DNA of 64,000 nt from Chloroflexota bacterium (GTDB taxonomy: Bacteria; Chloroflexota; Limnocylindria; Limnocylindrales; CSP1-4), in NCBI GenBank assembly GCA_016191425.1, contig JACPOR010000007.1:1-64000 (forward strand). Direction: 5' to 3'. This document shows, piece by piece, positions 40,299 to 48,395 of this stretch (positions are counted from its first letter, which is position 1; each line of letters starts with the position of its first letter). A model generated the notes under the pieces. It saw only the letters and a program-made list of their open reading frames with translations. It had not been told where the DNA came from and did no database searches. The translations under genes and the position numbers were made by a program.

Positions 40299-42071
40299 TC
40301 AATCGCCCTCGCGGAACATGTGCTCGGTTCGGCACAGACCGATGCCCTGGGCCCCATAACGACGCGCCTGCGCGGCCTCCTCGGGCTTGTCGGCGTTGGT
40401 CCAGACCTGCATCCGACGCAGGCTGTCAGCCCAACCCAGGATCGCCTGGAGTTCCGGCTGGTCCTCGAAGCGAGCGGAGACCGTCGGCAGTGCGCCGAGG
40501 AAGAGATCACCGGTGGTGCCGTCGAGGCTGACCCGGTCGCCCTCCTTGAAGTCGATGCCCGTGACGGCGCAGTGGGCGGCCTTCGATCCGTAGTCGACGA
40601 CGAGGTCTGCCGAGCCGGCGACGCAGGGCTTTCCGATCTGGCGCGCGACGACCGCGGCGTGCGAGGTCGCGCCACCGCGCGCCGTGATGATCCCCTCGGC
40701 CACGGCCATCCCGTGGAAGTCGTCCGGGGAGGTCTCGATGCGGACGAGGATCACCTTTTCGCCGCGAGCCACCCACTCCACCGCGGTGTCCGCGTCGAAC
40801 ACGGCTCGGCCGACGGCGGCCCCCGGCGAGGCGTTCAGGCCCTTGACGATCCTCGTCGCGCCAGCGCGAGCGGCCGGATCGAACTGGTCGCGGAGGAGTT
40901 GATCCACCATCGAGGGCTCGATCCGGCCGATGGCCTCCTCCCTGGTGATGATCCCCTCCTCCACCATGTCGACGGCGATCTTCACCGCGGCGGCTGCGGT
41001 GCGCTTGGCGGCCCGCGTCTGGAGCATGAAGAGCTGACCGCGCTCGATCGTGAATTCGAGATCCTGGACATCGCGGTAATGTCGCTCGAGCCGGTCCGCG
41101 ATCTGCTGGAACTCGTCAAAGACGGCCGGCATGACGTCGCGCATCTGGGCAATCGGCTGCGGGGTCCGGATCCCGGCCACGACGTCCTCGCCCTGGGCGT
41201 TCGTGAGGTACTCGCCGTAGAGCACCTTCTCGCCGGTGTTCGGATCGCGGGTGAACGCCACGCCCGTGCCCGAATCGTCGCCCATGTTGCCGAAGACCAT
41301 CGTCACGACGTTGACGGCCGTGCCGAGATCGTGGGCGATCTTGTTGTACTCGCGATAGTCGCGGGCGCGCTTGCCGAACCAGGATGCGAAGACCGCCTTG
41401 ATCGCAAGGTCGAGCTGCTCCAGGGGATCCTCGGGGAACGCACGACCCGTGATCTCCTGCACGATCGCCTTGTACTCCGCCGCGACCTCGCGGAGGGCGT
41501 CGGCGTCGAGGTCCGTATCCTGCTTCGCCCCGCGGGCCGCCTTCTTCGCATCGAGGACCTGATCGAACCGCTCGCCCGGGACGTCCATCACGATCCGCCC
41601 GAACATCTGGATGAAGCGCCGGTAGGCGTCCCAGCCGAACCGTTCGTTGCCGGTCAGGGCGACCAGACCCTGGAGCGTCGATGCGCTCAGGCCGAGGTTG
41701 AGGACCGTGTCCATCATCCCCGGCATGGAGAACCTGGCGCCGGACCGGACCGAGACGAGGAGTGGGTTCCTCGCATCACCGAAGCCCTTCCCGGTCCGAG
41801 CCTCGACCTCGCGGACGGCCTCGAGGACGTCCTCCCAGAGACCGTCGGGCAATCGTTCGCCGGCGGCGAAGTAGTCGTTGCAGGCCTCGGTTGTGACGGT
41901 GAAGCCGGGTGGGACCGGCAGGCCGGCGCTGGTCATCTCGGCGAGCCCGGCACCCTTGCCCCCGAGAAGATCGCGCATCGTGGCGTCGCCTTCGGCCGAA
42001 CCGGCGCCCCAGGCGAAGATGTAGCGCTTCGCGGCGCGATGGGCGCGGTCGGTCCGGGGTGCAATGGACAT
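40299..42071 (-). CDS. ppdK: Pyruvate phosphate dikinase, N-terminal part, ended by an in-frame TGA at codon 591
   Basis: 590 residues from ATG 42071, preceded by AAGGAG. It contains the ATP-grasp half (LLGGKGAGLAEM, SVRSGARFSMPGMMDTVLNLG, VFGNMGDDSGTGVAFTRDP) and the phosphohistidine domain (GGATSHAAVVAR). PPDK converts pyruvate, ATP and phosphate to PEP, AMP and pyrophosphate. The frame continues beyond the TGA, and relatives have Arg there (MFxxxDR), one change from CGA. The full enzyme would be about 923 residues. Recent mutation, sequencing error or readthrough are the options. Confidence 0.88.
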   Translation of the reverse strand: MSIAPRTDRAHRAAKRYIFAWGAGSAEGDATMRDLLGGKGAGLAEMTSAGLPVPPGFTVTTEACNDYFAAGERLPDGLWEDVLEAVREVEARTGKGFGDARNPLLVSVRSGARFSMPGMMDTVLNLGLSASTLQGLVALTGNERFGWDAYRRFIQMFGRIVMDVPGERFDQVLDAKKAARGAKQDTDLDADALREVAAEYKAIVQEITGRAFPEDPLEQLDLAIKAVFASWFGKRARDYREYNKIAHDLGTAVNVVTMVFGNMGDDSGTGVAFTRDPNTGEKVLYGEYLTNAQGEDVVAGIRTPQPIAQMRDVMPAVFDEFQQIADRLERHYRDVQDLEFTIERGQLFMLQTRAAKRTAAAAVKIAVDMVEEGIITREEAIGRIEPSMVDQLLRDQFDPAARAGATRIVKGLNASPGAAVGRAVFDADTAVEWVARGEKVILVRIETSPDDFHGMAVAEGIITARGGATSHAAVVARQIGKPCVAGSADLVVDYGSKAAHCAVTGIDFKEGDRVSLDGTTGDLFLGALPTVSARFEDQPELQAILGWADSLRRMQVWTNADKPEEAAQARRYGAQGIGLCRTEHMFREGD

Positions 42072-42315
42072 GTCGGGCGGACTCCTTCGTGGCAGGACAG
42101 GAGCGGCCGGCACGGCCGCTGAGGTCGTCTGATGTACGCGTGGATTGTACCTTCGGAGCCGTTTACGCTTGCCCGTACCGCCTGCGTTTCGAGGCGGTTG
42201 CGGTTTGGCGACGGGCGGATCGGCCCTGTCGCATCGCCCGTTCGGCCCGTCCGCGCCCGTGAATCGCCGCGTACCATCGCAGCCAACACCCACGTACCAA
42301 GGAGCCGCAGGGCCC

Positions 42316-43125
42316 ATGACCGGACCTGATCTGCGGGTGATCGCACCCGATGACGACCGCTACAACGCGACGCTGGTCGCGCGCACCGACGAAACGGCGT
42401 CGCTCGCGTACATCACCGTGAAGTTCGACGGCCCAGGCGTGTCGTTCGAGTCGGGCCAGTACATGACGATCGGGGTCATGGCCGACGGCCGGCTCGTGCA
42501 GCGCCCGTACTCGGTGGCCTCCGATCCGGGGGTCGCCGACGCCGAGGGCTACGAGCTCTACATCCGTCTCGTGAACGGCGGGATGTTCACGCCCCTGCTC
42601 TGGCGCCTGCCTCTGGGCCATCGGATGCGGATGATCGGACCCAAGGGCAAGTTCACGCTCCTCCCGGATGACGATAGGACGCACCTCTTCATCTCATCCG
42701 GCACAGGAAACGCGCCGTTTGTGTCGATGATCCGGCGACTGATTCGCGAGGACAGGCCGCGTCGGGCCGTGTTCCTGAACGGTGTGTCGTACCGGCACGA
42801 ATTCGGGTACCGGGCCCTCATCGAGGGCTGGGCCGTCGAAGGCGGCTATCCGGTGACCTACGTCCCGACCGTCTCGCGGAGGTCGGCCCCGGAGAACGTC
42901 GGCTGGACGGGCCGATGGGGCCGGGTCGAAACCATCGTCGCGCCGGTGTGCGACGAGCTCGGCCTGACGCCCGACAACACGATCGCCTACATCTGCGGCA
43001 ACCCGGACATGATCCTGGCGGCGGAACAGACGCTCCTGGGCCGCGGGTTCGCCGAGGATCAGGTCAAGACCGAGCTCTACTGGCCCAAGGGCAAGGAGCC
43101 CCGGGGCGGGAGCGGCGGGGAGTAG
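42316..43125 (+). CDS. Ferredoxin-NADP reductase-family FAD oxidoreductase
   Basis: 269 aa from ATG 42316. The FAD-binding signature RPYSVASDPG and the NAD(P)-binding loop FISSGTGNAPFVSMIRRL are present, with a C-terminal YICGNPDMILAAEQTL. Such proteins shuttle electrons between NAD(P)H and ferredoxin or flavodoxin. The long divergent gap (42072-42315) with ppdK contains no other gene. Its stop lies in a 27-bp duplication. Confidence 0.88.
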   Translation: MTGPDLRVIAPDDDRYNATLVARTDETASLAYITVKFDGPGVSFESGQYMTIGVMADGRLVQRPYSVASDPGVADAEGYELYIRLVNGGMFTPLLWRLPLGHRMRMIGPKGKFTLLPDDDRTHLFISSGTGNAPFVSMIRRLIREDRPRRAVFLNGVSYRHEFGYRALIEGWAVEGGYPVTYVPTVSRRSAPENVGWTGRWGRVETIVAPVCDELGLTPDNTIAYICGNPDMILAAEQTLLGRGFAEDQVKTELYWPKGKEPRGGSGGE

Positions 43126-43162
43126 CGGCCCGGGGAGTCCGGCGGGGAGTAGCGGCCCGGGG
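43114..43162. repeat. 27-bp-period duplication at the reductase 3' end
   Basis: GGCGGGGAGTAGCGGCCCGG recurs 27 bases apart (starting at 43114 and 43141). It repeats the last codons and the TAG stop (43123-43125) of the FAD oxidoreductase gene. Confidence 0.85.
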
Positions 43163-43235
43163 CGAGAGCGGCGGGGCGTCGAAATCGAAGGAGAGCCGCC
43201 CTGGCACGATCCGGTCCGGTGGGGTCCGTGACTAC

Positions 43236-43322
43236 GGTCGGGCGGCGTCCCGTGCCTGCGGTCGGGCGGCGTCCCGTGCCTACGGTCGGGCGGCGTCCCG
43301 TGCCTACGGTCGGGCGGCGTCC
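43236..43322. repeat. 24-bp tandem repeats at the glyS 3' end
   Basis: Three copies plus a partial of a 24-bp unit (containing GGTCGGGCGGCGTCCCGTGC). It is a multiplication of the last glyS codons, the TAG stop (43304-43306, minus strand) and flank. Each copy contains the same stop in the glyS frame. Confidence 0.9.
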
Positions 43323-44716
43323 AGCCGGTCGAGGATCGCCCGTTTGAGGCCTTCGGCCGGGATGCGCTCCTGGGCCATGGAGTCCCGATCGCGCACGGTC
43401 ACGGCCAGATCCTCGAGGGAGTCGACGTCCACGGTGACGCACCAGGGCGTGCCGATCTCGTCCTGGCGGCGGTAGAGCTTGCCGATCGCGGCCGTGTCGT
43501 CGTAGACGGCCATCAGGTCGTGCTTCAGGTCGGCCAGGATCCGGTGGCAGAGCTCAACGATCTCGGGCCGCTTCTTGAGGAGCGGCAGCACCGCGACCTT
43601 GTAGGGCGCGAGGTCCGGGTGCAGGGCCAGCGAGACCCGCAGCTCCCCCCGGACCTCCTCCTCGCGGTAGGCATCGATGAGGAAGGTGAAGGCGGCCCGA
43701 TCCGCGCCGGCCGCCGCCTCCACGACCCACGGGATGAAGTGCTCCCCGGTTGCCGGGTCGAAGTACTCGAGGTTCTCGCCCGAGGCCTCAGCGTGGCGCG
43801 AGAGGTCGAAGTCGCCGCGATTGTGGACTCCCTCGAGCTCCTTCCAGCCGAACGGGAAGCGGTACTCCACGTCGACGGCCTTCTTGGCGTAGTGGGCCAG
43901 CTCGTCCTTCGCGTGCTCGCGGAGGCGGAGCCGCTCCGACGCAACCCCGTACTGCCCATACCACGCCAGCCGCCGCGGGAGCCATTCCTCGAAGGCGGCC
44001 GTGGCGGCATCCCCGGGCCGGACGAAGTACTGCATCTCCATCTGTTCGAACTCGCGCATCCGAAAGACGAAGTTGCCTGGGCTGATCTCGTTACGGAAGC
44101 TCTTGCCGATCTGGGCGATCCCGAACGGGATCTTCCTGCGCGAGCTCTGTTGCACGTTCTTGAAGTTGACGTAGCTGCCCTGGGCCGTTTCGGGCCGGAA
44201 GTACACGACCGAGGCGTCATCCTGGACGGGCCCCATGAATGTCTGGAACATGAGGTTGAAGCGCCGCGGCGCCGAGAGCGGCCCACCGTCGATGGGGCAG
44301 ATGAGATTGAAGCGCTCGATGACGGTCGGATCGGCCAGGTCGGTGACGGTCAGACCTTCGGCACCAGGCAGCTCATCGAGCCGATAGCGGCGATGGCACG
44401 TGCCACATTCGACCAATGGATCGCTGAACGATCCGACGTGGCCGGAGGTGACCCAGACCTGCGGGTGCATGAGGATCCCGGCATCGAGGCCGACGACGTC
44501 GTCGCGCTCCTGGACCATGGCCTTCCACCAGGCGCGCTTGACGTTGTTCTTCAGCTCGACGCCGAGAGGTCCGTAGTCCCAGACGGCGTTGATGCCGCCG
44601 TAGATCTCCGAACTCGGGAAGACGAACCCGCGGCGTTTGGAGAGGCTGACGATGGTGTCCAGGTCGGGGACTGCAGCCGCGACATCGTGCAGTTCGGCGG
44701 CAGGAATCTTGGTCAC
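43304..44716 (-). CDS. glyS: Glycyl-tRNA synthetase (single-chain class II)
   Basis: 470 aa. The homodimeric type has [25 protein letters not shown], the motif 2 region [28 protein letters not shown], and a C-terminal anticodon-binding domain with [12 protein letters not shown] zinc-like pair CGTC is seen near residue 104 while the matching second pair reads CPID, so one usual Cys is missing. The ATG at 44716 was kept. Its gene end is repeated in tandem downstream. Confidence 0.93.
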   Translation of the reverse strand: MTKIPAAELHDVAAAVPDLDTIVSLSKRRGFVFPSSEIYGGINAVWDYGPLGVELKNNVKRAWWKAMVQERDDVVGLDAGILMHPQVWVTSGHVGSFSDPLVECGTCHRRYRLDELPGAEGLTVTDLADPTVIERFNLICPIDGGPLSAPRRFNLMFQTFMGPVQDDASVVYFRPETAQGSYVNFKNVQQSSRRKIPFGIAQIGKSFRNEISPGNFVFRMREFEQMEMQYFVRPGDAATAAFEEWLPRRLAWYGQYGVASERLRLREHAKDELAHYAKKAVDVEYRFPFGWKELEGVHNRGDFDLSRHAEASGENLEYFDPATGEHFIPWVVEAAAGADRAAFTFLIDAYREEEVRGELRVSLALHPDLAPYKVAVLPLLKKRPEIVELCHRILADLKHDLMAVYDDTAAIGKLYRRQDEIGTPWCVTVDVDSLEDLAVTVRDRDSMAQERIPAEGLKRAILDRLDAARP

Positions 44717-44848
44717 GGATGCTCCGATGGGCGGCCGGCCTTGGCAGGGACGGTCGCGGGAAGGATTCGGTGGAGCGATGCTAGCAGACGCCCGGGCGCC
44801 GGTCTCCCCGTGGAGTCGATGCCATAATCGACCACGCCCAGGGGTCTG

Positions 44849-45274
44849 TCAGCCCGGGAATGCCGTTCCTCGGGTGGGCTTGATCACGATCGCGACCGAG
44901 TATGTCTCAGCCATCTTGTCGGGTCCCCCAAGCTCCGCGTCGATCCACTGGCCGTACTTCGCGAGGTACGGGGCGTTGGCCGGAACAGGCGGTTGCCCGG
45001 GATCAATCCGTGCCTCGCCCTGGACGACGACGATGTCTCCACCCTCGCCATCGTCGTCGAGATGGAGTGAGACCCTCGGATTCGCCGCGATATTGCGGTT
45101 TCGCAGGGCTCGGTGATCGCTGTAGATGAGGATCTCCCCGTCCGCCCAGAGGAACCAGATCGGGGTCGATTGCGGCTGGCCGGACGGGGTCACGGTCGTG
45201 AGCCAGGCGATCCGGTCGTCGATGAGACGCCGGAGGGCATGCGCGCCCTGTTCGTCCTCAGGGTTGAAGATCAT
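44849..45274 (-). CDS. PPOX-fold F420-type oxidoreductase
   Basis: 141 aa of the pyridoxamine-5'-phosphate-oxidase-like split barrel: AWLTTVTPSGQPQSTPIWFLWADGEILIYS with NPRVSLHLDDDG. Related actinobacterial and chloroflexal proteins use F420 or FMN. It begins five bases after recO on the same strand. Substrate unknown. Confidence 0.82.
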   Translation of the reverse strand: MIFNPEDEQGAHALRRLIDDRIAWLTTVTPSGQPQSTPIWFLWADGEILIYSDHRALRNRNIAANPRVSLHLDDDGEGGDIVVVQGEARIDPGQPPVPANAPYLAKYGQWIDAELGGPDKMAETYSVAIVIKPTRGTAFPG

Positions 45275-45278
45275 GCCG

Positions 45279-46103
45279 TCACCTCGAATCGTCGGGGGCG
45301 TCCGGGCTCAGGCCTTCAGCGGCCACCTCGGATCGCGCCCGGTCGCCCGCCCGAACCTCGTCCAGGAATGCGAGGGACCGTGGCTGCCGGTCCAGCGTGT
45401 AGGCGAGAAACGTGCGCATCGCCGCCTCGACTTCGGTCTCGACCTGCGATCTCAGGCGCAGCGCAGCAATGGCCTCGGTGTCCATGCGTTGGTACGCCTT
45501 CAGGAGCTTGAGCGCTTCGAGCGACAGCCCGGCAACGCCCTGTGGCGGACCCGGACAACGCTCGCAGAGCACACCGCCGAGCGGCGGTACCCAGCGGTAT
45601 CGCTCGTTCGCCTCGAGCAGGCGTCCGCACTCGACGCATCGGTCAACCTCGGGCCGAACCCCCAGCTCATCGGCGAGGTGCATCTCGAACCAACGGGCAG
45701 CCCGGGCCGCGGCCATCCCCGAGTCGAGCAGTTCATAGCCACGCTTGAGGAGCAGGTAGATGGATTCGGCGACGTGCCGCTCCTCCTGCGTCCGTTCAGC
45801 CAGCTCGGCCAGATAGGACGCGGTCCCGAACGAGACCAGGTCATCGCGGAGGTTCAGCCAGGGATGCAGGACCTCGACCTGGGTGACCACATCGAACGTC
45901 CGCCCGTGGGCGAGTGCAAGCCGCAGTTCGGCGAATGGCTCAAGGCTCCCACCGATCCGCGAGGTCTGCCGACGAATCCCCTTGGTGATCGCCTTGATCT
46001 TGCCGGAGCCGGGTGTGAGGATCGTCAGGATCCGGTCTGCCTCGCCGTAGTCGAACCGCGACAGGACGATGGCATCGGTGGTGTAGCGGCGGGGGCGTGG
46101 CAC
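45279..46103 (-). CDS. recO: DNA repair protein RecO
   Basis: 274 aa. The N-terminal OB-fold (AIVLSRFDYGEADRILTILTP) and the central CVECGR...CERC zinc motif (about residues 158 and 182) identify RecO, which loads RecA onto SSB-coated DNA with RecR. Start and length are normal for the family. It is followed almost directly by the PPOX gene. Confidence 0.94.
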   Translation of the reverse strand: MPRPRRYTTDAIVLSRFDYGEADRILTILTPGSGKIKAITKGIRRQTSRIGGSLEPFAELRLALAHGRTFDVVTQVEVLHPWLNLRDDLVSFGTASYLAELAERTQEERHVAESIYLLLKRGYELLDSGMAAARAARWFEMHLADELGVRPEVDRCVECGRLLEANERYRWVPPLGGVLCERCPGPPQGVAGLSLEALKLLKAYQRMDTEAIAALRLRSQVETEVEAAMRTFLAYTLDRQPRSLAFLDEVRAGDRARSEVAAEGLSPDAPDDSR

Positions 46104-46209
46104 GACCTGAAGGTATCATTCGGGCCCCGCCGCCGAGGTGTGATGCTTCAGCATGCAACAGGCTACCCAGACCGCGCACGTTTGATGCCGGCGGTCTACA
46201 CTCCGGGAG

Positions 46210-47114
46210 ATGTCGACCACCGCCCACACGATCGATCTTGACCAGCTGATCGCCGACACCGAGGAGGAGATCCTCCGCCTCGTTGCGGATCGCGATCCTT
46301 CAACGGTTGGCGTCTACGAACAGTGCCGTTATCACCTGGGCCTGGACGGCGCGGCCGGGGTGTCCGGGAAGCGGATGCGCCCCCTGCTCGGCCTGCTGGC
46401 CTACGCCTCCATCACCGGCGACCATCGCGGTGCGTTGCCGGGGGCGGCGGCGGTTGAGCTGGGCCATAACTTCAGCCTGGTCCATGACGACATCGAGGAC
46501 GGCGACAGTGAGCGCCGCCACCGAGCGACGCTCTGGAGCCTGCACGGGATCCCCCAGGCGATCAACACCGGCGACATGCTGTTCAGCCTCAGCCGCGTGG
46601 CCCTGCATCGGTTGACCGACCTCGGCTTCAGCGACCACAAGGTCCTTCGCCTGATGCGTCTCTATGACGAGACGTGCGTCGCGCTGTGCGAGGGCCAGTA
46701 CATCGACATCGCGACAGGTGAAGCCGACGACGTGATGTCGGTCGACCGCTATTTCGACATGATCGGGCGCAAGACGGCCGCGCTCATTGCCGCCTCGATC
46801 GAGGCCGGGGCGCTCCTCGCGACCGACGACGAGGATGTGATCCGCCACTACCGAAACTTCGGCTGGGATCTCGGGCTGGCCTTCCAGCTGAACGATGACC
46901 TGCTGGGCATCTGGGGCGACGAGCGGACGACCGGCAAGGAACCCACGGACGTGGCGCGTCGCAAGAAGAGCGGGTTGGCGCCCATGAGTACACGCGCCAG
47001 CAGGCCCGAGTGCATCGTGACCGGGCGCTGGCCGAGCTTGATGCGGCCGGCGTCGTCCTGCCCGAGGCCCGCCAGCGCCTCGAAGAAATCGTCGTCCGGG
47101 TGATCGCGGCATAA
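46210..47114 (+). pseudogene. Polyprenyl (geranylgeranyl/farnesyl) diphosphate synthase, internally deleted and frameshifted
   Basis: Trans-isoprenyl diphosphate synthase. The first ~254 residues are normal, with the aspartate-rich DDIED (93-97), GKEPTDVARRKKS and the second NDD (228-230). After codon 254 (base 46971) the usual ~45 residues are missing and the reading frame changes. The authentic C-terminus (VGAHEYTRQQAR, then ALAELDAAGV) resumes in a different frame and ends at TAA 47112-47114. Read without correction, the protein ends at 47103 in a nonsense tail. A deletion or assembly error is likely. Confidence 0.85.
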
Positions 47115-47184
47115 CCAACGTGTGATCAGCGCGTGACCAACGGGTGATCGCGGCATAACCAACGTGTGATCAGCGCGTGACCAA
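47097..47184. repeat. 44-bp tandem duplication at the polyprenyl synthase 3' end
   Basis: Two copies of a 44-bp unit (47097-47140, 47141-47184), each made of two similar 22-bp halves (GTGATC...ACCAAC). The unit repeats the last codons and the TAA stop of the synthase gene. Confidence 0.9.
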
Positions 47185-47204
47185 CCGCCCGATGCGCCGA
47201 TTCG

Positions 47205-48395
47205 TCAGCGATCGTCCTCGACCTCGTCGTCGCGCCGTGGGTGTCGGACCACGAGGACCTTGCCCACCCGACGTCCGTCGGTCGTCTCCACGGTCAGTGT
47301 CAACCTATCGACTTCGATCGTGTCACCTGGAGTTGGGACGCCGCCGATCCGGTGGTACAGGAGTCCGCCGATGGTGTCGTACTCCTCCTCGTCTTCGAGA
47401 TCGAGGTGCACGTCGAACAGCTCCCGCAGCTCATCCACGTCAGCCCGTCCATCGATGCGTGCCTCGTCCTCGGATAGGCGGACGACCATCGGCTCCTCGA
47501 CGTCGTACTCATCCTGGATCTCGCCGACGATCTCCTCGAGCAGGTCCTCGATCGTCACGATCCCTTCCGCGTCCGACTTGAGGTACGGCAGCAGGTCCTT
47601 CGCGTAAAGGATGCCGACGACCTCGTCGAGGGACTCCTCGTAGGCGGGGATCCGTGAGTGCCCCTCAGCGATGATGATGTCGATCGCGGCCTCGAAGGTC
47701 TCGTCGGCCCGGATCCCGACGATGGAGACCCGAGGGACCATGACTTCGTGAACGCGGCGATCGCCGAGCTCGATGACCGCGTTGATCATCTGCTCCTCCT
47801 CCGCCTCCAGAACGCCCTGCTCGCCGCCGCGCTCGACCAGGAGCTTCAGCTCCTCCGTGCTAATCACGTCGGGGTCGATGTCGCGTACACCGAGGATCCG
47901 GTTGACCCCGCTCGTGATCTTCGTCAGCGCCCAGACGATCGGCCCGAGGATGCGACCCAGGAGGTCCACCGGCCCCGCGAGCAGGAGCGCGATCCGCTCG
48001 GTGTAGGCCAGTGCCAGCGTCTTTGGTACCAGTTCCCCGAAGATGATCGTGAAGAAGCTGAGCAGTGCCGTGACGATGAGGAGCGCCACCGCACCGGCGT
48101 ACGGTGCCAGCGGCGGAATGGTCCGAAACCAGTCTTCGAGCTGGACGGTCAGGCTCACACCGGCAAAGGCAGCCGCCAGGAACCCGACGAACGTGATCCC
48201 GAGCTGGATGACGGCCAGGAATCGTCCCGGGTGGGCGACGAGCCGGCGGACTCGCTCAGCTCCATGATGACCTTCATCCACGAGCTGCTCGAGGCGGCTC
48301 CGTCGAATCGTGACGAGGGCGATCTCCGCGGCGACGAACACCGCGTTCAGGAGGACGAGGATGACGATGATCAGCAGGTCGCCGGCCGTGCCCAT
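47205..48395 (-). CDS. CNNM/CorC-type hemolysin-family transporter protein lacking part of the CBS region
   Basis: 396 aa. A CNNM membrane domain (1-~175) is followed by a CBS pair (EVMVPRVSIVGI, LDEVVGILYAKDLLPYL, GIVTIEDLLEEIVGEIQDEYD) and a CorC/HlyC transporter-associated C-terminus. Family members handle magnesium or other ions. After residue ~277 (base ~47564) about 45-49 residues of the second CBS motif that normally end in DEYGGTAG are absent, in frame. The ATG shares one base with the glmU stop. Confidence 0.87.
   Translation of the reverse strand: MGTAGDLLIIVILVLLNAVFVAAEIALVTIRRSRLEQLVDEGHHGAERVRRLVAHPGRFLAVIQLGITFVGFLAAAFAGVSLTVQLEDWFRTIPPLAPYAGAVALLIVTALLSFFTIIFGELVPKTLALAYTERIALLLAGPVDLLGRILGPIVWALTKITSGVNRILGVRDIDPDVISTEELKLLVERGGEQGVLEAEEEQMINAVIELGDRRVHEVMVPRVSIVGIRADETFEAAIDIIIAEGHSRIPAYEESLDEVVGILYAKDLLPYLKSDAEGIVTIEDLLEEIVGEIQDEYDVEEPMVVRLSEDEARIDGRADVDELRELFDVHLDLEDEEEYDTIGGLLYHRIGGVPTPGDTIEVDRLTLTVETTDGRRVGKVLVVRHPRRDDEVEDDR

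Noticed and set aside
40299-40301. Selenocysteine or genetic-code reassignment of TGA
   Set aside because: PPDK has Arg, not Sec or Trp, at this place, and TGA is used as a normal stop in many ATGA/GTGA overlaps here.
39237-42122. 961-codon open frame on the plus strand opposite ppdK
   Set aside because: It is antisense to a well-conserved gene, has no family motifs and is typical of high-GC codon bias leaving long stop-free opposite frames. The same holds for a 440-codon frame opposite glmS.
43236-47184. CRISPR array
   Set aside because: Repeats are directly adjacent tandem copies of gene ends with no unique spacers and no cas genes.
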